DNA of 64,000 bases from Nitrosopumilus cobalaminigenes (GCF_013407145.1 NZ_CP026993.1:124001-188000), one strand, 5' to 3'. Positions 19,300 through 28,900 are shown, counted from the stretch's first letter. Translations and numbers: made by a program. Notes: generated from the letters alone by a model not told the origin.

Positions 19300-20145
19300 A
19301 TGATTTACGCATCAACAAATTGTTTAAAAAACCCAAAAAATGTAATTAAAGTTTTAGAAATTTATGAAAAATCTGGAATTGAAAATGTTGAATTAGGCTC
19401 AGTTCATTCATATTTTGATATTAAACTCTTAAAAAATTTCTCTTTTAATTTTTTAATTCATAATTATTTCCCTCCTCCAAAAAAACCCTTTACATTTAAT
19501 TTAGCTTCTCAGAAAAAATTAATCCGTACCAAAAGTATATCTCTTGCAAAAAAAGCCATTGATCTTTGTTGTACTTTAGAAAGTCCTCTTTACACATTTC
19601 ATCCAGGGTTTACTGTTGATCCACCTGATATCGGAAAACCTTTTCCCAAAACAAATATCGCAGATAGGAAAAAGTCTTTGTTTACCTATGTTGAATCTGT
19701 AGAAGAAATATCAAGATATGCAAATGAACGTGGGATAAAAATTGCAATGGAGCCTAGTGTTGTTCAAAAATTCAATTTAATTGATGGTAGAAATGAATTG
19801 CTCTTGTTTGCTGATTATCCTGAAATTAAATTATTTTTTAAATATCTCCATAGAACTGATGTTGGATTATTATTAGACTTGGGTCATGCAACAGTTTCTG
19901 CATATTGGTTAAATTATGATAAAGATGATTTTGTAAAAAAATGCAAAAAAAGAGTTAGTGCAATACATGTAAGTAATAATAACGGATTACAAGATCAACA
20001 CAAAAGTTTAACACCTAATTGTTGGCAAATTTTAAAACTTAAAGAATTTAAACATGTGCCAATTATTCTAGAAACAATGAATCTAACTGTTGAACAAATA
20101 AAATCTAATATTAATTTGGTATCTCAGAAAATACATGATACATAA
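19300..20145 (+). CDS. TIM-barrel sugar phosphate isomerase/epimerase-like protein
   Basis: 281 residues of the AP-endonuclease-2/xylose-isomerase-like family. Likely metal ligands sit at the ends of strands: AMEPSV (Glu), LLDLGHATVS (Asp, His), AIHVSNNNG (His) and IILETMN (Glu). Relatives isomerise or epimerise free or phosphorylated sugars, or act as endonucleases. Its place inside the glycan cluster, just before the carbamoylation cassette, favours a sugar substrate. It is divergent from the RmlD-like gene with about 105 bp between them. The specific reaction is unknown. Confidence 0.75.
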   Translation: MIYASTNCLKNPKNVIKVLEIYEKSGIENVELGSVHSYFDIKLLKNFSFNFLIHNYFPPPKKPFTFNLASQKKLIRTKSISLAKKAIDLCCTLESPLYTFHPGFTVDPPDIGKPFPKTNIADRKKSLFTYVESVEEISRYANERGIKIAMEPSVVQKFNLIDGRNELLLFADYPEIKLFFKYLHRTDVGLLLDLGHATVSAYWLNYDKDDFVKKCKKRVSAIHVSNNNGLQDQHKSLTPNCWQILKLKEFKHVPIILETMNLTVEQIKSNINLVSQKIHDT

Positions 20146-20212
20146 ATTATTTTTAAGAAATAGTTGAAATGATAACGATTAATATTTAGATTAGTGATGT
20201 AGTTTCAATATA

Positions 20213-20365
20213 TTGTCTAGATTTGGCACAATAAAGGAAATCTTTGAATTATTTATTCATAGAAGAAAATTCCATATGTTTCCAATTATCATATTACTAA
20301 TTGTATTAATTGGAGTGACAGCTCTTGCACAATCTGGTTTAGTGGCATTCATTTATCCGATATGA
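20213..20365 (+). CDS. 50-residue DUF5989-type membrane microprotein
   Basis: A small ORF starting at TTG: MSRFGTIKEIFELF, then a basic patch HRRKFHMFP, one hydrophobic helix of about 18 residues (IIILLIVLIGVTALAQ), and the ending SGLVAFIYPI. The layout (amphipathic start, basic patch, single helix, xQSxxxxxFIYx tail) is what I recall for DUF5989, which is typically found just upstream of SxtJ and a carbamoyltransferase. Its TGA stop overlaps the ATG of the SxtJ gene (ATGA), supporting real translation. An AATATTTAG TATA-like box lies about 24 bases before the start. Function is unknown; a membrane anchor or assembly subunit for the carbamoylation complex is an inference. Confidence 0.75.
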   Translation: MSRFGTIKEIFELFIHRRKFHMFPIIILLIVLIGVTALAQSGLVAFIYPI

Positions 20366-20718
20366 ATTCCTCATCTCCAAGATTCAAATCATTAGCAGTT
20401 ACAGCTGGATTATCGTTTTGGTTTTTTATAATAATATCTTCTATTGGAATATTTTCAATTGAATTATTAATTTCATTTATTGGATTTGTTTTGCTTGTTA
20501 CGCAGATCTTTGCAAATAAAATCTCTAAAGGATTAGATGTTCTTGCAATTATCAATACAAAAATTTTTCTTGGATTATTATTTGTAACAGTGATTTCAAT
20601 ATATGGTATATTTTTTAGAATTTTACAAATTGATTTATTGCGATTAAAAAAACAATCTGACTCTTATTGGTTAGATGTAGAAGAAACAAAATTTAGCAGG
20701 ATTAGGAAACAATACTGA
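20362..20718 (+). CDS. SxtJ-like small membrane protein
   Basis: 118 residues with three hydrophobic stretches (about 8-30, 33-50 and 70-90) and a charged C-terminus containing SYWLDVEETKFSRIRKQY, the kind of tail found in SxtJ-family proteins encoded beside NodU/CmcH-type carbamoyltransferases. It overlaps the upstream microprotein by ATGA and the downstream carbamoyltransferase by one base (TGATG), so the three are translationally coupled. No enzymatic motif is visible. An accessory or membrane partner role for the carbamoyltransferase is inferred from conserved gene order. Confidence 0.8.
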   Translation: MNSSSPRFKSLAVTAGLSFWFFIIISSIGIFSIELLISFIGFVLLVTQIFANKISKGLDVLAIINTKIFLGLLFVTVISIYGIFFRILQIDLLRLKKQSDSYWLDVEETKFSRIRKQY

Positions 20719-22424
20719 TGTATAATCTTGGAATTTCTTGCTATTATCATGATTCAGCAGCTGCATTGCTTAAAGATGGACATGTTATTGCTGCAGTAGA
20801 AGAAGAAAGATTTTCTAGAAAGAAATTTGATGATGATTTTCCTAAACACGCTATTGAATGGTGTTTAAATGAGGCTAAAATTAAACCAAATGAGATAAAC
20901 TCAATAGCATTTTATGATAAACCTATCTTAAAATTTGAAAGATTATTAGATAATTATATTGCAGTTGCACCTCGTGGATTATCTAGCTTTTTAGATGTCA
21001 TTCCAAAATGGCTTCACAAAAGATTATGGATTAAAAATGAAATTAAGAAATCATTAAATGGTTTTAACGGTGAGATAATTTTTCCTGATCATCATATGTC
21101 ACATGCAGCACATGCATTTTATACTTCACCATTTGAAGAGTCGGCAATTCTTACAATTGATGGCGTTGGTGAATGGAGTACTACGTCATTTGGTCATGCT
21201 AAAAACAATTCAATTAAACTTACAAATGATGTTCGTTGGCCACATTCACTTGGATTATTTTATTCTGCATTTACATATTTCCTTGGATTTAAAGTAAATG
21301 AAGGCGAATACAAATTAATGGGATTATCATCATATGGAGTTCCCAAATATTATGATTTAATTTTAGATAATCTTATTGATGTGAAAGATGATGGTAGCAT
21401 ACATTTGAACATGGAATATTTTGCATTTACGTACGATAAAGTAATGATAAATAAAAAATTTTCAGAATTATTTGGTATTTCACCAAAAACAAGGGATGAA
21501 AAAACATTACAAATTCATTTTGATATTGGAGCAAGTGCACAAAAAGTTCTAGAGGATGTAATATTAAAAATTGTAAATCATATTTACAAAAAAACTAATA
21601 TGAAAAATCTTTGTTTCGGTGGAGGCGTAGCTCTTAATGGAGTTGCAAATTATAAATTACTTAAAGAAGGACCATTTGAAAATATCCATATTCCCCCATC
21701 TCCTGGCGATGCAGGTAGTGCTGTAGGAGCTGCACAATATTTGTATCACATATGTCATAACAACCCCAAAATTCATTTTGAGGATCAGACTCAATTAATT
21801 CATGAAAATGTTTACGTTGGACCTTCATTTGGAAATGAAGAAATTCTAGATTTTCTAGATTCTGAAAAAATTGATTATGAATATTATGAAAGAGACTCCT
21901 TACTGAAAAAAACTGCAAAATTGATTTCTGAAGGAAATATCGTAGGCTGGTATCAGGGAAAAATGGAATGGGGTCCTAGGGCTCTCGGAAATAGGAGTAT
22001 TTTAGCAGATCCTAGGCGGGAAGACATGAAAGATATTCTAAATGCAAAAATCAAGCATCGTGAATCATTTAGACCATTTGCACCATCAATTTTAGAAGAA
22101 TATTCTTCAGAATATTTTGAAATGGATATCCCAAGTCCGTATATGTTGATGGTGTCTCCTGTTAAAAAACCAAATAAAATTCCTGCTGTTACACATGTTG
22201 ATGGTACAGGTAGATTACAAACTGTTTCAAGAAAAACAAATTCACTATACTATGATTTAATCAATGAATTTTATAATATAACTGAGGTACCTGTAATAAT
22301 TAATACATCCATGAATGTTATGGGAGAACCTATAGTAAATACTCCTAAACATGCATATTCTATGATATTAAAAACAGATATGGACTATTTAGTAATGGGA
22401 AATTATCTAGTAGGGAGAAAATAA
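20718..22424 (+). CDS. carbamoyltransferase (NodU/CmcH/TobZ family)
   Basis: 568 residues. The N-terminal Kae1-like domain has LGISCYYHDSAAALL, VEEERFSRKKFDDDFP, the metal-binding DHHMSHAAHAF and the nucleotide-binding TIDGVGEWSTTS. CFGGGVALNGVANYKL and the YrdC-like C-terminal domain signature WGPRALGNRSILADPR follow, then ESFRPFAPSI. Family knowledge: carbamoyl phosphate and ATP give carbamoyl-adenylate, and the carbamoyl group is then placed on a hydroxyl, here presumably of a glycan. All recognised blocks are present, so it should be active. It is embedded in the DUF5989-SxtJ-carbamoyltransferase-SGNH cassette, with gaps of at most 6 bp. Confidence 0.93.
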   Translation: MYNLGISCYYHDSAAALLKDGHVIAAVEEERFSRKKFDDDFPKHAIEWCLNEAKIKPNEINSIAFYDKPILKFERLLDNYIAVAPRGLSSFLDVIPKWLHKRLWIKNEIKKSLNGFNGEIIFPDHHMSHAAHAFYTSPFEESAILTIDGVGEWSTTSFGHAKNNSIKLTNDVRWPHSLGLFYSAFTYFLGFKVNEGEYKLMGLSSYGVPKYYDLILDNLIDVKDDGSIHLNMEYFAFTYDKVMINKKFSELFGISPKTRDEKTLQIHFDIGASAQKVLEDVILKIVNHIYKKTNMKNLCFGGGVALNGVANYKLLKEGPFENIHIPPSPGDAGSAVGAAQYLYHICHNNPKIHFEDQTQLIHENVYVGPSFGNEEILDFLDSEKIDYEYYERDSLLKKTAKLISEGNIVGWYQGKMEWGPRALGNRSILADPRREDMKDILNAKIKHRESFRPFAPSILEEYSSEYFEMDIPSPYMLMVSPVKKPNKIPAVTHVDGTGRLQTVSRKTNSLYYDLINEFYNITEVPVIINTSMNVMGEPIVNTPKHAYSMILKTDMDYLVMGNYLVGRK

Positions 22425-22430
22425 TTTCAA

Positions 22431-23525
22431 ATGTCTGTACAAGTATCATATAAAAAACAATTTGTTTTGGGATTTATGTTACTAATGGTGTTATTAGTTG
22501 TAATTGAGGGTGTTGTTAGAACTTATGAATATTTTGAACCTGGTTGTAAATATATTGGCCAAGAAGCATTAAATGATGTAGACATACAAATGCAAAAAGC
22601 AATTTGTAGAGACACAAATAATTTAATATATTCTGAAACGCCAATTTTACATTTCTACCCTAATCAGGATTTACCTACAATTCATATCAATTCATTTGGT
22701 TTTAGAGGTGATGAAATTACACAAAACAAATCTGATAATGTATATAGGATTTTTGTTATAGGTGGTTCTACAACATTTGGTGCTGCCTCACTTTCTGACA
22801 ATACTACAATACCTGGATATTTACAGCAAATGTTTGATAAAGAAAATTTAGAAATTAATGTTGAAGTAATTAATGCTGGAATTGGAAGTGCATATTCTTT
22901 TACAGAGTCATTTTACATTCAAGACAGACTTGTTAATTTTGATCCTGATCTTTTAATTATATATGATGGTGGAAATGATGCTTATGATAGGCATTTAGAT
23001 TCGTCACTCAACACAAATTCTAATCCATTTATTGAATCTGGAAAGACTCTGTTAAAACTATCTGGGTATAGAACTCCTTTCTTTGTTTTAGGTGCTGCTT
23101 TTTATCAAGAACCTGAACCTGCTCCTATTAATGATGAAATTAAATCACAAATTGTGTCTTTGTGGAAAAACAGATGGACTGAAATATGTGATTTAGGTCA
23201 AAATGAAAATTTTTCTACTTTACTTACTGTTCAGCCTATATTAGGCACGGGCAACAAAGTACTCTCCACTGACGAAAAAGAACTAGCACCCAATGATAAA
23301 TTTGGATTTGGTACAATAGAGATTTTGGAAGGTATGGGTAATTCACTTGATGATCTTAGTCAAAGATGTGATGCTACAGCAGATTTACGAAATATATTTG
23401 ATCATGTTCAAGAACCGATTTATTATGATTATATCCACATCTCTGACTATGGACATGAAATTGTTGCTGAACGTCTATTTGAATTGTCATTACCTTTAGT
23501 TTTAGATGATATTCAAGAGCAATGA
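22431..23525 (+). CDS. membrane-anchored SGNH/GDSL-family hydrolase or acyltransferase
   Basis: 364 residues. A hydrophobic helix at about 10-27 acts as signal anchor, so the catalytic domain should lie outside the membrane. SGNH blocks are visible: Ser113 in FVIGGSTTFGA (block I), NAG at about 148-150 (block II glycine), Asn182 in YDGGNDAYD (block III) and the block V pair in ISDYGHE (D and H three apart). The family deacylates, or transfers acyl groups on, glycans and lipids. It starts 6 bp after the carbamoyltransferase, a neighbour relation I know from bacterial polysaccharide loci. The exterior placement contrasts with the cytosolic carbamoyltransferase. Confidence 0.85.
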   Translation: MSVQVSYKKQFVLGFMLLMVLLVVIEGVVRTYEYFEPGCKYIGQEALNDVDIQMQKAICRDTNNLIYSETPILHFYPNQDLPTIHINSFGFRGDEITQNKSDNVYRIFVIGGSTTFGAASLSDNTTIPGYLQQMFDKENLEINVEVINAGIGSAYSFTESFYIQDRLVNFDPDLLIIYDGGNDAYDRHLDSSLNTNSNPFIESGKTLLKLSGYRTPFFVLGAAFYQEPEPAPINDEIKSQIVSLWKNRWTEICDLGQNENFSTLLTVQPILGTGNKVLSTDEKELAPNDKFGFGTIEILEGMGNSLDDLSQRCDATADLRNIFDHVQEPIYYDYIHISDYGHEIVAERLFELSLPLVLDDIQEQ

Positions 23526-23561
23526 TTTATCTATTCCATTTTAATTTATGAATAAATAACA

Positions 23562-24599
23562 ATGACAGACATTGTATCACAAGATATAGAATGGGTAATT
23601 AAAGATCTTCAAAAATTTTCAAATAAACTAGAAGGCAAGAATATTCTAATAGTTGGTGGCAAGGGATTTTTAGGTACATACTTTGTTAAAATTTTACAAA
23701 CATTAAACAAATCATTTACAAAACCATGCAAAATCATTGTTTTAGATAATCTAATTACTGCTAAACACAAAGAAACTTTTGATGATTCAAATACTAAATT
23801 TATAGAACAAGATATATCTAAAAAATTTGATATTGAAGATGATTTAGATTTTATTATTCATTCTGCAAGTATTGCTTCACCAATAGTCTATAGAAAATTT
23901 CCACTAAAAACAATTGATGTAAACTATCAAGGAACTCGCAATCTTTTGGAATTGGCACGTCAAAAAAATATTGAAGGTATGCTATTACTTAGTAGTAGTG
24001 AAGTTTATGGGGATCCTGCAATAGTTCCTACTCCTGAATCTTATTGGGGGCATGTTTCTTGTACTGGTCCACGTGCGTGTTATGATGAATCAAAACGTTT
24101 AGCAGAAACAGTTGCAATACTATATAGTCAATTATACAATGTCCCAATTAAAATTGCAAGACCGTTTAATGTTTATGGTCCATATCTAAATTTGGAGGAT
24201 GGAAGAATAATTCCTGATTTTATAAAAAATTCCCTTGATCATTCTGAAATTATTATTCATAGTGATGGAACTCCAACTAGAAGTTTTTGTTATGTAACTG
24301 ATGCAATGAAAGCCTTTTTCAAAATCTTACTTCTTCCTCCAGGCGGTTCAATTTTTAATGTAGGTAATGATGAGGAAATTTCTGTACACGGTGTAGCTGA
24401 AACAATAAAAAAAATTATCAATCCCTCGATCAAAATTAAAATTCAAAAAAGCTCTGACCCTAACTATGTAATAGATAATCCTCAACGAAGATGCCCAAAT
24501 CTTGAATATATTACAAATACACTTGATTTTATTCCAGAAATCAGTTTACAACAAGGTATTGAACGTATTTACAGTTGGTATAAGGTGAATTCAAATTGA
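23562..24599 (+). CDS. UDP-glucuronate decarboxylase-like (UXS) SDR
   Basis: 345 residues. The NAD loop is ILIVGGKGFLGTYF, then HSASIASPIVYRKFPLKTIDVN, LLSSSEVYGDP, and the diagnostic active-site segment TGPRACYDESKRLAET, very close to the GPRxCYDExKR motif of UDP-xylose synthases. IARPFNVYGP and RSFCYVTD follow. UXS enzymes turn UDP-glucuronate into UDP-xylose via a 4-keto intermediate. The next gene, overlapping by 4 bases, is the UDP-glucose dehydrogenase that would make the substrate. dTDP-glucose dehydratase-like alternatives are less likely given that motif and neighbour. Confidence 0.85.
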   Translation: MTDIVSQDIEWVIKDLQKFSNKLEGKNILIVGGKGFLGTYFVKILQTLNKSFTKPCKIIVLDNLITAKHKETFDDSNTKFIEQDISKKFDIEDDLDFIIHSASIASPIVYRKFPLKTIDVNYQGTRNLLELARQKNIEGMLLLSSSEVYGDPAIVPTPESYWGHVSCTGPRACYDESKRLAETVAILYSQLYNVPIKIARPFNVYGPYLNLEDGRIIPDFIKNSLDHSEIIIHSDGTPTRSFCYVTDAMKAFFKILLLPPGGSIFNVGNDEEISVHGVAETIKKIINPSIKIKIQKSSDPNYVIDNPQRRCPNLEYITNTLDFIPEISLQQGIERIYSWYKVNSN

Positions 24600-25942
24600 A
24601 TTTAGGTGTAATTGGTGCTGGATATGTGGGATTAACTACTGGCATATGTTTATCGTCTTTAGGTCATAAAATTACTATCTATGATTTAGTTGATGAAAAA
24701 ATCAAATTAATATCTGAAAAAAAATTACCGTTTTATGAAAAAGATTTAGAAGAATTACTTGACAAAACAATTTCTTCTCAAAATTTAATCCCCACATCTA
24801 ATATTGATGAAATGATAAAAAACACTGATGGTTGTTTTATTTGTGTAGGAACTCCTTCTCAACAAAATAATTCAATTGATCTCTCTCAAGTTTTAAGTTC
24901 AATTAAATTAGTATGTGAACATCTAAAAAAATTACAAAAAAATGATTATGTAATAATGATTAGAAGTACTATTGTTCCCTCAAGTACAAAATCTCATATT
25001 CTTCCTATGGTAAATCAAATTTTAGATAACTCTTCATATGGTTTGTGTTTGATCCCTGAATTTTTACGAGAGGGTGAGGCTGTTTCTGATTTTATGAATC
25101 CTGATAAAATAGTCATTGGCAGCATTAATTTAAAAAGTGAAGTTTTTGCAAAAAAAATCTTTGAATCTTTTAATCAAGCTACCATTTTAACTACTAATCC
25201 TGAAACTGCTGAGATGATAAAATATGCTAATAATGCATTTTTTTCAATGTTAATATCATTCTCTAACGAAATTGCAAATATTGCAGAAAAAACTACTGGA
25301 ATTGATACGTTTGAAGTTTTACGTGCATTAGTAGAAGATAAAAGAATCACAACTAAAATTCAAGATCAAAAAATTAAACCTGGTTTAGAATCATATTTAC
25401 TACCTGGATGTGGATTTGGTGGAAGTTGTTTTCCTAAAGATGTAAGAGCAATTTTACAATATGCATCTGCTAAAAATGTCAATACCCCTTTGTTGAATGC
25501 TGTAATGGAAATAAATGATGAAAGACCTTCTTTAATCATATCATTAGCTGAAAAACTTCTCCTCTCCCTAAAAAATAAACATGTAACAATATTGGGATTA
25601 ACATTCAAACCTGATACTGATGACATTCGTTCTTCCCCTGCATTTGAAGCTATACGATTATTGAATGATAAAGAAGCAAAAGTTTTTGCATATGATCCAA
25701 ATCTTAGTAATGATTCATCTAAAAACAAATTTACGTCCTTCACATTATGTTCTACCTTAGAATCCTCCATTGAAAATTCTGATTTAGTTATTTTATTTAC
25801 AAAATGGAATGAATTCAAAAATTTAGATCAAAATATTCTTGACAAATTCATGAATTCCCCTCTATTGATTGATGGCAGAGGATTTCTTGATTCATCAAAA
25901 TTTGATGAAAATGTATATCATAAAATTGGTTTCACAAAATAA
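24596..25942 (+). CDS. ugd: UDP-glucose 6-dehydrogenase
   Basis: 448 residues from a TTG whose bases overlap the stop of the upstream decarboxylase (TTGA). The N-terminal Rossmann domain starts LGVIGAGYVGLTTG. CVGTPSQ, MIRSTIVPSST and EFLREGEAV follow, then the catalytic cysteine loop GCGFGGSCFPKDVRA, and a C-terminal NDP-binding domain with TFKPDTDDIRSSPA. These are the full signatures of UDP-glucose/GDP-mannose dehydrogenases, and the GSCFPKD form is the UDP-glucose type. It forms an operon with the UXS gene and, 36 bp further upstream, the carbamoyl/SGNH cassette. Confidence 0.92.
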   Translation: MNLGVIGAGYVGLTTGICLSSLGHKITIYDLVDEKIKLISEKKLPFYEKDLEELLDKTISSQNLIPTSNIDEMIKNTDGCFICVGTPSQQNNSIDLSQVLSSIKLVCEHLKKLQKNDYVIMIRSTIVPSSTKSHILPMVNQILDNSSYGLCLIPEFLREGEAVSDFMNPDKIVIGSINLKSEVFAKKIFESFNQATILTTNPETAEMIKYANNAFFSMLISFSNEIANIAEKTTGIDTFEVLRALVEDKRITTKIQDQKIKPGLESYLLPGCGFGGSCFPKDVRAILQYASAKNVNTPLLNAVMEINDERPSLIISLAEKLLLSLKNKHVTILGLTFKPDTDDIRSSPAFEAIRLLNDKEAKVFAYDPNLSNDSSKNKFTSFTLCSTLESSIENSDLVILFTKWNEFKNLDQNILDKFMNSPLLIDGRGFLDSSKFDENVYHKIGFTK

Positions 25943-25946
25943 TTTA

Positions 25947-27983
25947 TTATGTTGATGGATTTCTCCATAATGATTGTTGAGAAACCATTTTCAATGTCTT
26001 AGTTCTACCAATTAAACTATCCCCATACATCTCTGATGTGTCTTGTACAATCTTAAATTGTTCTTTAGTCAAATTAAATGACATTTCTATTGGCGCTTTA
26101 AGTTTACACTCTGATATTTTTAATGTATTTGATTTATCAGCTAACCATTTTGTGATATCGTGTTTGAAAGAAAATTTTGGATTTGTATTCATACGATCAT
26201 TACCTAGTGGATTATGAGATGTTCCTCTACAATAATTTGCAACATCATTAAATTCTTCTGATATTTCTTGAGATGATGATCCTGAATTTTCTAATAATTC
26301 TTTTGCAATACTAATTACATATTCAGTCCAATCATCCATGCATTTGGATAGTACATATGCATGATAGTATTGCATTACATTGATACCTTCTTCACCATCA
26401 ACATATTTTTGATATTCTTTATCATCTTGAATTTTTTGTTGAATTTCTTCAGGGGAATCGTACAATTCACCAATAGTAGAATTTTTAAATTTTTCAAAAG
26501 CTTCTTTAACTTTAGGTGGAGCATTATTTACTTGATTAACCATTTGATGAAATATTTCAATCACATCAACTTCCTTCTCTCTGAGAAATTTATTCATTGA
26601 ATCATAAACAATTCCTTTATTGGTCATCCATAAGGTAAATCCTATCATTCTTAATTCCAAATATTCTTCAAATGTCATATCCTTTGAACCGACTATCACT
26701 TCTTCAATTTCACAAACCTTTTTCCCATTATTTAGAACAGTAAAATCTCTTGGAAGCATTCTAAACTTTGTTTCAAATTTCCATTTTTTTCTTTGTTCTG
26801 GCATTGCCATTTCAGAGCCATCCAATAACATACAAGTATGAACTACAATGTCATCCATTCTAGCTTCAACTAATTTCCTTAGAGTGTCTAGATGTTGTTC
26901 ATATTTTTCCCCTGGAAGTCCAAGAATTACTTCTGCTGTAGTTAGTAAGTCATATTCTTTAATCACTGGTGCTAATCCAATCATTTTATCTACACTGATA
27001 TTTTGTCTTTTAATATTAGTCAAAACTTGTTCATCCATTGATTGGACTGACATAGAAAGTGCCATAGTTCCATTTAGACGTCTAATGGACTGAATGATTT
27101 TCTCTTTTTGATTTTTACCTGTAGTTGAAAGAATTTTATGTGGATAATCATATTTTTCTTGTGTTTCTGCAATTATATTACATGTATCAAGATCTCCTGG
27201 AATCATTCCAAAATTTAAATCACTAATGAATAAACTATGAGTGTTACTAGGAACTTTTTTTGCAATGTATAATATTTCACTTCTAACTCTTTCTTTACTA
27301 AATTTATTAACTAAATTCACAGCTTCTTTACCATCAGTACAAAATGTGCATGTAAATGGACATCCTCTGTTTGTTTGAAGCATTGGAACTAATTTTCCGT
27401 CAAAAAATTTATCTAATAATCCTGTTGTATATGGAGAAGGAATTTCATCTAGGTTCTTTATTCTAATTTCAGGAATAGTGTATTCTAACTTGTTTTCTAA
27501 ATTCCTAATTAAACATCCATCTATGGGTTTTCTCAATACTTCTTCTCTGATTTTTTTGACTTGACTACTTAATGCTCGTTCAATAATGTTTGAAAAACCA
27601 ACTTCGCCATCTATAGGAACATAGATATCTACATCAGGTGCATCATCCATAAATTTTTTTTGTGAAGGAAAATCTATAGGAAAATTGGGACCCCCCCAAA
27701 TCGTTAAAGCGTTAGGTTCATTTTTTTTAAATATTGAAAATATTTCTTTACTCACATTATGTGACCAACAATAATTACTTAAACCTAAAATTGATGGGGG
27801 ATGTTTCTGTAAAGCTTTCTGCAAATCGTCTATGTACTTGAATAATGTTATTTCGATTTTATTCCCAAATCGTTTGTAACAATAACTTGCAATTAATGCA
27901 ATATTGAGAGGCATTGATTCAGTTGAAACAGCTACTGTGTCATAAGTAAGATCTCCTAAGTAGATTTTCAAAGGTTTATCCAT
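25947..27983 (-). CDS. large B12-type radical SAM enzyme
   Basis: 678 residues. The N-terminal 150 or so residues form a Rossmann-like B12-binding-type domain (ILGLSNYCW, LTIWGGPNFP). The radical SAM core opens with TNRGCPFTCTFCTDG (Cx3Cx2C) near residue 210, continues with LFISDLNFGM and MSVQSMDEQVLTNIKR, and has the helix EVILGLPGEKYEQHLD. About 280 residues follow with no recognised domain. It is a paralogue of the 29.9 kb gene, sharing domain order, FSxERx after the cysteines, NFG, and LGLPGE/RGLPGE. The substrate is unknown; sugar C-methylation or rearrangement fits the context. It is convergent with ugd, 4 bp apart. Confidence 0.85.
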   Translation of the reverse strand: MDKPLKIYLGDLTYDTVAVSTESMPLNIALIASYCYKRFGNKIEITLFKYIDDLQKALQKHPPSILGLSNYCWSHNVSKEIFSIFKKNEPNALTIWGGPNFPIDFPSQKKFMDDAPDVDIYVPIDGEVGFSNIIERALSSQVKKIREEVLRKPIDGCLIRNLENKLEYTIPEIRIKNLDEIPSPYTTGLLDKFFDGKLVPMLQTNRGCPFTCTFCTDGKEAVNLVNKFSKERVRSEILYIAKKVPSNTHSLFISDLNFGMIPGDLDTCNIIAETQEKYDYPHKILSTTGKNQKEKIIQSIRRLNGTMALSMSVQSMDEQVLTNIKRQNISVDKMIGLAPVIKEYDLLTTAEVILGLPGEKYEQHLDTLRKLVEARMDDIVVHTCMLLDGSEMAMPEQRKKWKFETKFRMLPRDFTVLNNGKKVCEIEEVIVGSKDMTFEEYLELRMIGFTLWMTNKGIVYDSMNKFLREKEVDVIEIFHQMVNQVNNAPPKVKEAFEKFKNSTIGELYDSPEEIQQKIQDDKEYQKYVDGEEGINVMQYYHAYVLSKCMDDWTEYVISIAKELLENSGSSSQEISEEFNDVANYCRGTSHNPLGNDRMNTNPKFSFKHDITKWLADKSNTLKISECKLKAPIEMSFNLTKEQFKIVQDTSEMYGDSLIGRTKTLKMVSQQSLWRNPST

Positions 27984-28059
27984 ATTTACTCATATTTTCA
28001 TTTATCTTTTAAACCCTTTTTCCTCTAAATTTTTTTATTACGATTAGAACAAATATCTA

Positions 28060-28827
28060 CTACCATTTCTTCCATGGTGGATTGTCATTGTTCCATAATT
28101 CTTCTAAATTATTTTTATCTCTTAAGGTATCTAATGGGTGCCAAAATCCTTCATGTTTGTAAGCTGATATTTGCTTTTCTTGTGCCATTTTTTCTAGAGG
28201 ATCTCTTTCCCAAATTGTTGAGTCATCTGTGATATAATCAAAAATAGTTGGTTCTAAAACAAAAAATCCTCCATTTATCCAATTTCCATCACCATCTGGT
28301 TTCTCATTAAATTTTTCCACTATGTTTTCATTAATCTTTAATGATCCAAATCGTCCTGGTGGTTTTACAGCTGTAATTGTTGCATGTTTTTTATTATTTT
28401 TATGAAATTCTATTGAATTTTTTATGTTTAGATCACTTAATCCATCACCATATGTAAAACAAAATGTTTCATCATCAAGAAAGTTTTTTACTTTCTTTAA
28501 TCTGCCTCCCGTCATCGTATTAATCCCTGTATCAACTAGTGTTACTTTCCATGGTTCAGCATGTTTTTGATGTACTTCCATTGAATTATTTTTAATATCA
28601 AATGTTACATCAGACATGTGCAAAAAATAATTTGCAAAATATTCTTTTATCATGTATCCTTTGTATCCACAACAAATAACAAAATCATGGATGTCATAAG
28701 ATGAATACATTTTCATAATATGCCATAAAACCGGCATACCTCCAATTTCAATGAGAGGTTTTGGTTTCAAATCTGTTTCTTCACTTATTCTAGTTCCTAA
28801 CCCTCCTGCTAAAATGACTACTTTCAT
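28060..28827 (-). CDS. rfbF: glucose-1-phosphate cytidylyltransferase
   Basis: 255 residues. MKVVILAGGLGTRISEET is the nucleotidyltransferase loop; KPKPLIEIGGMPVLWHIMK with its catalytic lysine, FVICCGYKGYMIKEYF, FTYGDGLSD (metal-binding Asp) and the C-terminal YKHEGFWHPLDTLRDK are all RfbF hallmarks. It joins CTP and glucose-1-phosphate to make CDP-glucose. The usual next genes (CDP-glucose 4,6-dehydratase RfbG, and RfbH) are not adjacent, and I see no certain RfbG in the window. The upstream minus-strand GT2 ends 73 bp before its start. Confidence 0.93.
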   Translation of the reverse strand: MKVVILAGGLGTRISEETDLKPKPLIEIGGMPVLWHIMKMYSSYDIHDFVICCGYKGYMIKEYFANYFLHMSDVTFDIKNNSMEVHQKHAEPWKVTLVDTGINTMTGGRLKKVKNFLDDETFCFTYGDGLSDLNIKNSIEFHKNNKKHATITAVKPPGRFGSLKINENIVEKFNEKPDGDGNWINGGFFVLEPTIFDYITDDSTIWERDPLEKMAQEKQISAYKHEGFWHPLDTLRDKNNLEELWNNDNPPWKKW

Positions 28828-28900
28828 AAATTATCCCAGATTTTTTCATACTTAAGGTTTCTATTATTATTTCATCAAAAAATATTCTTTTTGAATAATT

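Noticed and set aside
25366-25818. 150-codon antisense frame inside ugd
   Set aside because: The ugd reading frame explains the sequence with all family motifs; the antisense product has no domain or start context.
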